Source of the DNA: an uncultured Ruminococcus sp.
GTDB taxonomy: Bacteria > Bacillota_A > Clostridia > Oscillospirales > Acutalibacteraceae
Direction: 5' to 3'
NCBI GenBank assembly: GCA_902798605.1
Contig: CADBXH010000049.1
Span: 1 to 15,954, forward strand
Length of the DNA stretch: 15,954 nt
In this document: positions 7,349 to 13,376 of the stretch, in pieces
How positions within the stretch are numbered: position 1 is the first letter of the stretch
Layout of the letters: each line of letters starts with the position of its first letter
The notes under the pieces: model-generated
The model's database searches: none
What the model was told of the DNA's origin: nothing
Seen by the model: only the letters and a program-made list of their open reading frames with translations
Translations under genes and position numbers: made by a program

Positions 7349-8809
7349 GTGGAAAAGCAGTACGCGGCAATAGATTTAAAATCCTTTTATGCCTCGGTCG
7401 AGTGCGTTGACCGAGGGCTCGATCCGCTTGACGCCTTTCTTGTCGTGGCGGACAAGAGCCGAACCGAAAAAACTATCTGTCTCGCGGTATCTCCGCCGCT
7501 GAAGGCATACGGAATATCCGGCAGGGCGCGGTTGTTCGAGGTGGTGGAGGGCGTCAAAAAGGTGAACGCCATGCGCAAAAACAAGCTCAAAAGCCGATCG
7601 TTCAGCGGCGCGAGTACGTTCGCGAGCCGCGTTGACCGCGACCCTGCGCTCAAAGTCGACTACATCACAGCGCCGCCGCGTATGGCTCGCTATATGCAGG
7701 TGAGCACAGAGATATATAAGATCTACCTTGAATTTGTCGCGCCCGAGGATATCCACGTCTATTCGGTCGACGAGGTCTTTATCGACCTGACAAACTACCT
7801 GCGTGCGAACAGAATGACCGCCGATCAGCTCTGCGAGAAGATGGTCAGGACTGTCTTTGAGCGCACGGGGATCACTGCCACCGCGGGTATCGGCACGAAT
7901 ATGTACCTTGCCAAAATCGCGATGGATATAGTGGCAAAGCACATCAAGGCGGACTCAAACGGAGCGCGCATCGCTCAGCTTGACGAGCGCGGCTACCGCC
8001 TCAGCCTTTGGGATCACCGCCCGATTACGGATTTTTGGCGGATCGGCAGGGGTATCTCAAAACGCCTTGCGCAAAACGGTATGTTCACTATGGGCGACAT
8101 CGCCCGCTGCTCGGTCTATAATGAGGAGCTGCTGTACAAGCTGTTCGGCAAAAATGCCGAGCTTTTGATCGACCACGCGTGGGGAGTAGAGCCGTGCACG
8201 ATCGCCGAGGTCAAAAATTACCGCCCCGAAAACACCTCATTAAGCCGCGGACAGGTGCTCTCGACCCCGTATGTTTACGACAAGGCGCTGCTTATAGTCC
8301 GCGAGATGTCCGAGCTTTTGGCTCTCGATTTGGTAAAAAAGGGGCTTTGCTGCGACCAGCTCGTGCTTACCGTCGGCTACGATATAGCGAATATTTCTAA
8401 TAAAGAAAAATACAGAGGCGAGATCGAGATAGATCACTACGGAAGATTAGCCCCAAAGCGCGCTCACGGCTCAATAAACCTCGGCGGCTTCACCTCGTCC
8501 TCAAATCTCGTTGTAAAAGCCGCAACAGAGCTTTTTGAGCGCATCGTCAATAAAAAGCTCCTCGTGCGCAGGATGTATGTAGTGGCAAACCACACGCGAG
8601 AGGAGAGCGAGTATAAAGCTCAGCCAAAGCAGCTAAGCCTGTTTTCGGGCGAAGAAAGCTCCGATGACAGAGAAGAAAAAGCGATCCAGACCACGGTGCT
8701 CAAGCTGCAGCGGCGATTCGGCAAAAACGCCGTGATAAAGGGGATGAACCTCCGCGAGGGAGGAACGACAATAGAGCGCAACCGCACGATAGGAGGCCAC
8801 AGGGCGTGA
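7349..8809 (+). CDS. Y-family translesion DNA polymerase (UmuC/UvrX-like)
   Basis: A 486-residue error-prone polymerase that copies past damaged bases. Palm motifs are clear: AAIDLKSFYASVE (6-18) with metal-binding D9, and YSVDEVFIDL (138-147) with D141 and E142; then TAGIGTNMYLAKIAMD, a helix-hairpin-helix around WRIGRGISKRL, and the little-finger region. QLSLF at 428-432 is a canonical sliding-clamp binding motif. The start chosen is GTG at 7349 with AGGCGG at 7335-7340; an in-frame ATG at 7307 lies within the promoter/LexA box and cannot be used. The DLKSFYASVE form and the following yolD-like gene match the UvrX/YqjW-type Firmicutes polymerases rather than DinB. Expression should be induced by DNA damage. 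Confidence 0.9.
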   Translation: MEKQYAAIDLKSFYASVECVDRGLDPLDAFLVVADKSRTEKTICLAVSPPLKAYGISGRARLFEVVEGVKKVNAMRKNKLKSRSFSGASTFASRVDRDPALKVDYITAPPRMARYMQVSTEIYKIYLEFVAPEDIHVYSVDEVFIDLTNYLRANRMTADQLCEKMVRTVFERTGITATAGIGTNMYLAKIAMDIVAKHIKADSNGARIAQLDERGYRLSLWDHRPITDFWRIGRGISKRLAQNGMFTMGDIARCSVYNEELLYKLFGKNAELLIDHAWGVEPCTIAEVKNYRPENTSLSRGQVLSTPYVYDKALLIVREMSELLALDLVKKGLCCDQLVLTVGYDIANISNKEKYRGEIEIDHYGRLAPKRAHGSINLGGFTSSSNLVVKAATELFERIVNKKLLVRRMYVVANHTREESEYKAQPKQLSLFSGEESSDDREEKAIQTTVLKLQRRFGKNAVIKGMNLREGGTTIERNRTIGGHRA

Positions 8810-9000
8810 ATAACGGATACAACGACATTATTGATATGAACAGACCGCTGTCATATAAGCGCGCCAGAATGCCTATGCACGACCGCGCCGCGCAGTTTGC
8901 ACCGTTCGCGGCGCTTACGGGCTTTGATTCCCAAATCAATGATGCGTCAAAGCTTGCCGATGAAGAGCCCGAAACCGTTGAATTTGATATTGAATGTTAA
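8806..9000 (+). CDS. YolD-like protein, short form
   Basis: A 64-residue protein starting at a GTG that overlaps the polymerase stop codon by four bases; AGGAGG at 8791-8796 supports it. The segment MHDRAAQFAPFAALTGFDSQI matches the conserved N-terminal part of YolD-like proteins, which accompany UmuC/UvrX polymerases in Firmicutes and are thought to act with them in translesion synthesis. Relatives usually continue for another 40-60 residues; here the reading frame ends soon after the conserved block (LADEEPETVEFDIEC), so the beta-rich C-terminal part seems to be missing. A terminator follows directly, so the cassette ends here. It may be a natural short form or a truncation. Confidence 0.75.
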   Translation: MNNGYNDIIDMNRPLSYKRARMPMHDRAAQFAPFAALTGFDSQINDASKLADEEPETVEFDIEC

Positions 9001-9007
9001 AAAAATG

Positions 9008-9034
9008 AGAGCTGACAGTATGGTCGGCTCTTTT
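9008..9034 (+). terminator. Intrinsic terminator of the polymerase-yolD cassette
   Basis: AGAGCTGAC (9008-9016) pairs with GTCGGCTCT (9023-9031) over 9 bases with one wobble pair and a 6-base loop, followed by TTT. It starts 8 bases after the yolD-like stop. Confidence 0.8.
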
Positions 9035-9106
9035 GTATTTCACTATTCCGCTTTTTTTTCATATTATGTAGCGAGCAAGGCTCATATAAACGAAAGGAGA
9101 ATAGGA

Positions 9107-9310
9107 TTGAAAAAGTTATCGGAAATGATCGAAGAAACCTACGGGCTTTCAATGCTGCCTAAGGATACGTCATACACAATGGCGTATGTTCCTTTTCAGC
9201 AGGAAAACAGCGAGGTTTATTCGGCTGATCAGGGGTTTTCTCAGGGCACGATGTTCCCGGAGCTGAACAAGCCGTTTTATATCGGAATGTGCGGTGATAT
9301 GAATGACTGA
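9107..9310 (+). CDS. cotJA: Spore coat-associated protein CotJA
   Basis: A 67-residue protein with the CotJA pattern: AYVPFQ (26-31), then GTMFPELNKPF (47-57), as in the first gene of the Bacillus cotJ operon. CotJA is needed for incorporation of the CotJ proteins into the inner spore coat. The start is TTG at 9107, chosen because AAGGAG (9094-9099) lies 7 bases upstream; the reading frame stays open further upstream but runs through the previous terminator, so an earlier start is unlikely. It overlaps cotJB by 8 bases. A sporulation (sigma-E) promoter would be expected but none with good spacing was found. Confidence 0.85.
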   Translation: MKKLSEMIEETYGLSMLPKDTSYTMAYVPFQQENSEVYSADQGFSQGTMFPELNKPFYIGMCGDMND

Positions 9311-9557
9311 CAGAGAAATGCTGCTCAAAAAAATCGCGACATATCAGTTCGCTGCGCTTGATCTGCAGCTTTATCTCGACACCCACCCCGATGACGAGGG
9401 AGCGATCAAAAAGATGAATATGTTCAAGGAAAAGGCGGCTCCGCTTATTGAACAATACGAAAAGAAATACGGTCCGCTCAAAAAGAGCGCCACCGAAGCT
9501 AATAACTGGAGCTGGATAAAGGCTCCGTGGCCGTGGGAAAGCGAGGAGGACTGCTGA
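9303..9557 (+). CDS. cotJB: Spore coat protein CotJB
   Basis: An 84-residue protein with all CotJB hallmarks: FAALDLQLYLDTHPDD (16-31), a central charged helix ending YEKKYGPL, and the C-terminal WSWIKAPWPWE. The ATG lies 8 bases inside the end of cotJA, and its stop overlaps the cotJC start as TGATG, so the three genes are translated as one coupled unit. In Bacillus the CotJ proteins form part of the inner spore coat. The window's organism therefore probably makes endospores or recently did. Confidence 0.9.
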   Translation: MTDREMLLKKIATYQFAALDLQLYLDTHPDDEGAIKKMNMFKEKAAPLIEQYEKKYGPLKKSATEANNWSWIKAPWPWESEEDC

Positions 9558-9976
9558 TGTTTGTGTATGAAAAAAAGCTGCAATATCCCGTAAATATCAA
9601 GAATACAAACCCAAAACTCGCAAAAATAATCATCACCCAGTACGGAGGTCCCGACGGCGAGCTCGGCGCGTCGCTCAGGTATCTTTCACAGAGATTCACT
9701 ATGCCGCTGCCCGAGCTAAAGGGAACCTTGACCGATATAGGTACCGAGGAGCTGGGTCATCTTGAAATGATCGGTGCGATCGTCTATCAGCTCACGAAAA
9801 ATCTAACCAAGGAGCAGATAAAGGAAGCGGGCTTTGAGGATTACTTTGTCGACCACACTACCGGTATTTATCCCCAGTCGGCGGCGGGCGTGCCGTTTAC
9901 CGCGGCAGCTTTGCAGAGCAAGGGCGACCCGATCACCGACCTTCACGAAAACCTCGCCGCCGAGCAGGGGCTATGA
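9557..9976 (+). CDS. cotJC: CotJC, manganese-catalase-like coat protein, C-terminally truncated
   Basis: A 139-residue protein starting MFVYEKKLQYPV at 9557 (GAGGAGG at 9543-9549). CotJC proteins are normally about 190 residues and have a ferritin-like fold with paired Glu/His metal ligands as in manganese catalases. The first half is intact: the GELGASLRYLSQRF helix and TEELGHLEM helix carry the first Glu and Glu-x-x-His ligands, and LHENLAAEQ begins the next helix. There the frame ends with GL and a stop, and no continuation of the family is recognisable in the other two frames. The last helix, with the second Glu...His pair, is absent. Metal binding and catalase activity are therefore doubtful; it may still be a structural coat protein or a pseudogene. 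Base composition drops in G+C right after the break. Confidence 0.85.
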   Translation: MFVYEKKLQYPVNIKNTNPKLAKIIITQYGGPDGELGASLRYLSQRFTMPLPELKGTLTDIGTEELGHLEMIGAIVYQLTKNLTKEQIKEAGFEDYFVDHTTGIYPQSAAGVPFTAAALQSKGDPITDLHENLAAEQGL

Positions 9977-10015
9977 AAGCACTACGTTATGTTATATAAA
10001 CCTTATTATTGAAAT

Positions 10016-10044
10016 CGACACAGTTTTTCTGTGTCGGTTTTTTT
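10016..10044 (+). terminator. Intrinsic terminator after cotJC
   Basis: Perfect 8-base stem CGACACAG (10016-10023) / CTGTGTCG (10029-10036), loop TTTTT, followed by a run of seven T after one G. Confidence 0.9.
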
Positions 10045-10089
10045 CTTGCAGATTTTTTGCAATAATAACAAAAAATAGCTAAAGATTTC

Positions 10090-10111
10090 ATTCTATACAA
10101 TATGATAGAAT
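10090..10111 (+). promoter_or_regulatory. Extended -10 promoter overlapping an inverted repeat
   Basis: TGATAGAAT (10103-10111) is an extended -10 element (TG-N-TAGAAT); no good -35 box is present. It is embedded in an inverted repeat ATTCTAT (10090-10096) / ATAGAAT (10105-10111) with an 8-base spacer, so a regulator binding the repeat would cover the -10. It probably serves the 13-codon ORF and the 139-residue gene that follow. Confidence 0.45.
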
Positions 10112-10140
10112 ATTATCAAAGAGACAAAGGAGTGATGCTT

Positions 10141-10182
10141 ATGATTGCATTTAATCACAATCAACGAATTATTATATTTTAG
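10141..10182 (+). CDS. Possible 13-residue leader peptide
   Basis: ATG at 10141 with AAAGGAG at 10126-10132 (8 bases upstream) opens a 13-codon frame, MIAFNHNQRIIIF, ending TAG at 10182. It stops 14 bases before the next start codon, and the ribosome site of that gene begins just after this stop. Such short frames with a strong ribosome site are often leader peptides or translational couplers. It may also be a fortuitous frame. Confidence 0.35.
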   Translation: MIAFNHNQRIIIF

Positions 10183-10196
10183 AAAGGAAACCTACT

Positions 10197-10616
10197 ATGA
10201 ATAATTATAACAACGAGTATAACAACGAAACAAGCAGAGGCTTGGTATTACACGTTTATAATACGATTATGGATATGTTATCATATGATAGTCTTTATGA
10301 TGATGATAATAATTATCTCAACACAATTAAAAGAATTAATAAAATTGAAAGAATGAAGCCCTTTATGCCGACCAGCATTTTTGATGCATTTAAAAGTTTC
10401 ATTAAAAACAACATTGAGCCAATAATTGATGACGGTTTTTCGCTTGAAGGCTTCCTAACCTCAGAATATGGTTGCAGAAATGATAAAGGCATTTTTGAAT
10501 TTAAGGATGAAATGAGCGCGAAGCTATTTGTCGGACGTGTAATGCAACATTGTATGGAGCTTCAAGATAAATTCTTAAAAATGGCTATGGAGGAAATTCG
10601 CCCCTATTTTCAATAA
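10197..10616 (+). CDS. Hypothetical protein, 139 residues, unknown family
   Basis: I do not recognise the family. The protein is soluble and mostly helical by appearance, with an Asn/Tyr-rich N-terminus (MNNYNNEYNNETS), an acidic stretch YDSLYDDDNNYL (residues 31-42) and a C-terminal helix of about 35 residues rich in Met and charged residues (from FKDEMSAKLF to EEIRPYFQ). No signal peptide or membrane segment is seen. AAGGAAA lies about 8 bases before the ATG. It is bounded by a promoter-like site and a strong terminator, so it is an independent unit with the 13-codon ORF. Codon use is clearly AT-richer than in the genes before 9976. Confidence 0.75.
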   Translation: MNNYNNEYNNETSRGLVLHVYNTIMDMLSYDSLYDDDNNYLNTIKRINKIERMKPFMPTSIFDAFKSFIKNNIEPIIDDGFSLEGFLTSEYGCRNDKGIFEFKDEMSAKLFVGRVMQHCMELQDKFLKMAMEEIRPYFQ

Positions 10617-10633
10617 ACATCTAAAAAAAGATC

Positions 10634-10670
10634 AACAGCACTACCAAAATCAACGGTAGTGCTGTTTTTC
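10634..10670. terminator. Strong intrinsic terminator after the 139-residue gene
   Basis: Perfect 12-base stem AACAGCACTACC (10634-10645) / GGTAGTGCTGTT (10655-10666), 9-base loop, T-run on the plus strand. An A-run on the left gives a T-run on the minus strand too, so it could work in both directions. Confidence 0.92.
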
Positions 10671-10693
10671 TTGCTTTAAAATAGAAAATCGTA

Positions 10694-10722
10694 TTGAAAA
10701 AAACTATGCGTTGTGGTAGAAT
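10694..10722 (+). promoter_or_regulatory. Promoter of the structured RNA
   Basis: TTGAAA (10694-10699), a 17-base spacer and TAGAAT (10717-10722), also with an extended -10 TG at 10714-10715. Transcription would start at about 10728-10730, precisely at the left arm of the RNA's closing helix. Confidence 0.82.
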
Positions 10723-10727
10723 AAAAG

Positions 10728-10883
10728 TGCTACACAAAACGAAATATAATTACATCTTGTGCGAGTGTTTTTCTTCGTAAAACGCTGGCTCTGTTTTCAT
10801 ATGCAGAGATGTAATGAAAGTTTTGTGTAGCAGCAAATGAGCCGTGACGTTTTTTGCGCAGCTCTTTTGGAGTTGCGCATTTT
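10728..10883 (+). ncRNA. Candidate structured RNA (small RNA or riboswitch-like leader), not a family I recognise
   Basis: The predicted transcript folds as a closed multi-branch unit. A perfect 13-bp closing helix pairs TGCTACACAAAAC (10728-10740) with GTTTTGTGTAGCA (10820-10832). Inside, ATTACATC (10749-10756) pairs with GATGTAAT (10808-10815) across an asymmetric internal loop. This encloses two hairpins: AGTGTTTT/AAAACGCT (10764-10771 / 10779-10786, one wobble, loop TCTTCGT) and CTCTG/CAGAG (10789-10793 / 10804-10808). A 22-base linker leads to a terminator hairpin at 10855-10879. No reading frame fills it. The layout of aptamer-like junction then terminator then gene is that of a riboswitch, but its promoter and terminator also make a free-standing RNA of about 155 bases. 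It does not look like tmRNA, SRP RNA, RNase P RNA or 6S RNA. Confidence 0.65.
10855..10883 (+). terminator. Terminator closing the structured RNA
   Basis: TGCGCAGCTC (10855-10864) pairs with GAGTTGCGCA (10870-10879) over 10 bases with one wobble, loop TTTTG, then TTTT. GAGC at 10839-10842 in the linker could instead pair with GCTC at 10861-10864, a possible alternative fold. Confidence 0.75.
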
Positions 10884-10917
10884 GATTATATATAACACCT
10901 ATATCATAAATCAAACG

Positions 10918-10937
10918 CGGCTTGAAAAAGCCGTTTT
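10918..10937 (+). terminator. GAAA-tetraloop hairpin with T-run in the leader of the surface-protein gene
   Basis: CGGCTT (10918-10923), loop GAAA, AAGCCG (10928-10933), then TTTT. An outer ACGC (10915-10918) / GCGT (10941-10944) pairing is possible as an alternative. It looks like a short terminator or attenuator placed 54 bases before the GTG start. The TTG at 10922 lies inside the hairpin and is not a credible start. Confidence 0.5.
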
Positions 10938-10990
10938 ACTGCGTAGGCGAGCTCATCCATAATCTATTATTTTATAAGGAAGTGTTTATT

Positions 10991-12091
10991 GTGAGCAAGA
11001 AAAAAATCAGGATTATTATAATTGCTTTAGTGGTGGTTGCCGTTATTGTAGGTGTTTTTTTTGGTGTGAAAGCCTACAACAACTACATAACACAACAGCA
11101 AATTGAAACACGCCAAAAGGATATTGAGAGCGCTTATGCGGATTTTAAAGCAACGAGTGACAGATCGGAAAAGCTCAAAATACTGGCACAGTTCATAGAA
11201 GATAAACCGTCAACAGCAGACGAGATTTCTCTTGAAGTTGTAGAAGCGGTCGAGCCCGATTATACAGAAACGCTTGGAAAAATGAAAGCGTATTTTACAG
11301 ACGATTATAATTCCGTTATTAAGAAAAAAACATTTTCAAATATAGATATAAAAAGCGATAGAGAAAAACTGATTTCCGCTATTGAAAACCTATCCAAACT
11401 GAACACTACAGTAGAAGATGAAAAAGCGATTGTATTCAAATCGGATAACGGTGGATACAAAAACATATCAGACACAATAAACGGACTGATAAACAAATAC
11501 AGAAAGAATTTTACTGATGATTATAGTGCTGTTATAAAAGCTAACACATTTGACAGTCCGGAAAAGATTGATGATAAAGATAAGCTAAATAACGCAATAA
11601 CAAGTCTTACCAAGCTGAAGAAAACTGTTGAAACTGAAAAATCTGCCGTTTACGGTAATGATGAAAAAGCTTATAATAATATCGTCGGCACAATCGACGG
11701 ATTGATTTCAAAATACAAATCAAGAATTACCGCAATAGAAAAAGAAGCGGAAGCAAAAAAAGAGGCTTCCTATAGCACCGAGAATAACAACACAAGCGCT
11801 GATAATTCGGACAATCAATCATACGAGAGTAATAATTATTCGGGAAACAACTCTGATTCTTACGATTATAGTTCCGGCGATTCCGGCTCTAATAACAGCG
11901 GTTCAGGAAGTTCTGATAATTCCGGTTCTTCCGGTAATTCCGGCTCCGGTTCTGGCGGCGGATCAGGCGGATATAATCGTTGGTATAAAGATGGCGATGG
12001 AAACACTTCTTATTTTAATGATCGTACAGGAGAAGCTTGGGATGACCAAGGAAATAGGTGGAACTGGAAAGAGATTCAAGAGAATAATTAA
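10991..12091 (+). CDS. Membrane-anchored extracellular protein with tandem repeat and Ser/Gly/Asn-rich tail
   Basis: Start GTG at 10991, supported by AAGGAAG (10976-10982); the frame is open to 10922 but that part forms the upstream hairpin. The protein has 366 residues: a short Lys-rich cytoplasmic tip, one membrane helix (about 6-26, IRIIIIALVVVAVIVGVFFG), then an extracellular helical region with a two-fold repeat (98-170 and 171-242), each copy beginning FTDDY and ending with NGLINKY or DGLISKY. Residues 260-327 are low-complexity Ser/Gly/Asn. The last 38 residues (W331, Y341, W350, W357, W359) form a small aromatic module with DGDGN and a WDDQGNRWNW end. The family is unknown to me; a surface adhesin or sensor is possible. 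The lipoprotein gene follows after 17 bases, and a broken copy of this gene's start lies at 15707. Confidence 0.8.
   Translation: MSKKKIRIIIIALVVVAVIVGVFFGVKAYNNYITQQQIETRQKDIESAYADFKATSDRSEKLKILAQFIEDKPSTADEISLEVVEAVEPDYTETLGKMKAYFTDDYNSVIKKKTFSNIDIKSDREKLISAIENLSKLNTTVEDEKAIVFKSDNGGYKNISDTINGLINKYRKNFTDDYSAVIKANTFDSPEKIDDKDKLNNAITSLTKLKKTVETEKSAVYGNDEKAYNNIVGTIDGLISKYKSRITAIEKEAEAKKEASYSTENNNTSADNSDNQSYESNNYSGNNSDSYDYSSGDSGSNNSGSGSSDNSGSSGNSGSGSGGGSGGYNRWYKDGDGNTSYFNDRTGEAWDDQGNRWNWKEIQENN
11282..11716 (+). repeat. Intragenic tandem duplication, two units of about 72 codons
   Basis: Units 11282-11500 and 11501-11716 encode parallel segments: YFTDDYNSVIKKKTF and NFTDDYSAVIKANTF, then DREKLISAIENLSKL and DKDKLNNAITSLTKL, then GLINKY and GLISKY. 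Identity is moderate, so the duplication is old. Confidence 0.8.
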
Positions 12092-12108
12092 ATAAGGAGT
12101 AAAAATAT

Positions 12109-12911
12109 ATGATGTTAAGAAAACCTATTGCAGTTATTATCATTTCTATAATTGTTTTATCAATACTTTCAGCCTGCGGCAAAACAGATTCTGAGCCGAC
12201 AAATGCAAGCGAAAACTCTACGATTGCAACAGAAATAACGACACAAATTGAAACACAAGAGCCAACAACAGAAGCAACGCAAGAACCGACTACAATAGAG
12301 CCAACGCAAGCTCCTACAGATGAAGAAAAAGCAGTTGATTTAACACAATCCTATACCACAAAATTTCAAGACGTAAACAGTGTGACTTATCCAAAGTTCA
12401 CTTTTGACTATCCCGTTAATTGGACGGTAACGCAAGAGGATGTTACTTCCGACAGAGAGATCGTCACTCTTTCCAATGGCGAGGGCGCAGAGGTCAAATT
12501 CTCGACCTATTTTTACGGAAAGGACTTCAATTTCAGTTATGGAGCTTCTGTTTTCGGCAGAGTTGAAGTGACGGAAGCTGACGGCTCGCAGTTCGTGTTC
12601 CGTCAACCGTACAGGGTACAGATCATTCAGATCTCGGCGAATTTATGGTTGCAAAGCTACATCAAACAGGCGTAATGTATATCACTAACGGCGATTCCGA
12701 TTACAGAGATATTGACGGCGAAACGGAGTATGCTGTCATTCCAAAATCCGAGGTCGGAACAAAGACGGAGCTTTCGGGACATTATGAGGGCGAATTTGCT
12801 TTTTGGTATAACGCCTTTGTATCGTTCATCGGCAGAGATACCGACGGTGATTTTACGGAACAAGAACAGCAGGAAGTCATTTCGATTCTGAATAGCTTTC
12901 GATTAGCATAA
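12109..12911 (+). pseudogene. Secreted lipoprotein gene with a frameshift
   Basis: The first frame (12109-12675) begins with a lipoprotein signal; the lipobox LSAC ends at C23. A Thr/Glu/Pro linker follows (TTEATQEPTTIEPTQAPTDE), then a domain starting YPKFTFDYPVNWTV, a pattern of PsbP-like secreted modules. After GSQFV (codon ending 12597) the frame turns into non-family sequence and stops at 12675. The -1/+2 frame resumes as PSTVQGTDHSDLGEFMVAKL from 12600 and runs to 12911, ending ISILNSFRLA. Joining at 12597-12600 gives about 266 residues. The shift is two extra T (or one lost base); it may be real decay or a sequencing error. Ribosome site AAGGAG at 12094-12099. It is the second gene of the surface-protein operon; function unknown. 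A fragment of a paralogue of its C-terminal end is at 15825-15954. Confidence 0.8.
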
Positions 12912-12930
12912 CAACAGCATAGGCACATTT

Positions 12931-12970
12931 AAAGCCGACAGTACATCAAAAGGTGTACCGTCGGCTTTCA
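12931..12970. terminator. Intrinsic terminator after the lipoprotein gene
   Basis: AAAGCCGAC (12931-12939) pairs with GTCGGCTTT (12960-12968); the stem continues after one mismatch with GTACA/TGTAC. It lies 20 bases after the lipoprotein stop. Confidence 0.85.
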
Positions 12971-13007
12971 TTATGTAACAGGGTGGGATGGTGGGAATAC
13001 AGATTAA

Positions 13008-13023
13008 GGGAGCTTTCGCTCCC
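13008..13023 (-). terminator. GNRA hairpin at the end of the minus-strand gene fragment
   Basis: GGGAGC (13008-13013) / GCTCCC (13018-13023); read on the minus strand the loop is GAAA and the hairpin follows the fragment's stop codon by 6 bases. The T-rich tail (TTAATCT) is weak. Confidence 0.5.
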
Positions 13024-13029
13024 CTAACC

Positions 13030-13233
13030 TTATATAACAGCTTTCAGCTTCTTTTCTTCCTCTTGCTTTTGGTCGTAACGCTTTGAGCCGAACATATCAC
13101 GGATTTCATCAAGTGTAAAATCAACGTGGCTTTTCTTTCTGTACGGCTCGGCGTGATAATACCAAGCCTGTTTTTTGTGCGCCCATTTGAATATTAATTG
13201 TTTCAGTGTTTCCCTGTGGGGCTTTGGGTAATG
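13030..13233 (-). pseudogene. Decayed C-terminal gene fragment, unknown family
   Basis: An open minus-strand frame of 67 codons with stop at 13030-13032. It encodes a coherent, natural-looking C-terminus: HRETLKQLIFKWAHKKQAWY, then a YYHAEPYRKK segment, VDFTLDEIRDMFGSKRYD and a Lys/Glu-rich end EEEKKLKAVI. There is no start codon with a ribosome site at its upstream end, and a stop codon (13234-13236) lies directly before it. It therefore looks like the 3' remnant of a longer gene cut at about 13225-13236. The product is not recognised. Confidence 0.55.
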
Positions 13234-13376
13234 TTAATGTGCTCAACAGACTGGCAGAGAAAAACACTTTACCGCCTTTTTATGACGGAAAAGTGTCGCA
13301 GGATAGACCGTATCGCAGAGAGGTTGCAAACGGTGTTTTGCAGTATGTTGAGAAAATAGTTGAAAACAGAAGTTAA
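13224..13376 (+). pseudogene. Decayed C-terminal gene fragment on the plus strand, unknown family
   Basis: From about 13224 to a TAA at 13374-13376 the plus strand encodes GNVNVLNRLAEKNTLPPFYD, then GKVSQDRPYRREVANGVLQY and VEKIVENRS. Codon use and composition look like real protein. No ribosome site or convincing start precedes it, and upstream the frame runs into the opposite-strand fragment. It seems to be the last 50 codons of a gene whose front has been lost. An AT-only 16-base palindrome (13376-13391) follows. I cannot name the family. Confidence 0.5.

Noticed and set aside
9059..9090. Sigma-E-like promoter for cotJ (TCATATT ... CATATAAA)
   Set aside because: The boxes resemble a sporulation promoter, but transcription would start at about 9097, inside the cotJA ribosome binding site (9094-9099), so the gene could not be translated.
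10728..10832. Retron-type msr/msd RNA, because of flanking inverted repeats
   Set aside because: The long end-pairing resembles a retron a1/a2 helix, but no reverse transcriptase is encoded in the window.
10922..10990. TTG at 10922 as the start of the anchored protein
   Set aside because: It sits in a GAAA-loop hairpin with no ribosome site and would put 23 extra residues before a typical N-terminal anchor; GTG 10991 has AAGGAAG at the right distance.
12983..13023. T-box-like tail (AGGGTGGGA followed by a GGGAGC/GCTCCC hairpin)
   Set aside because: The match to the T-box consensus stops after AGGGTGGGA; no stem I, specifier loop or downstream tRNA-ligase or amino-acid gene is present, and the hairpin is better explained as the end of a minus-strand gene fragment.
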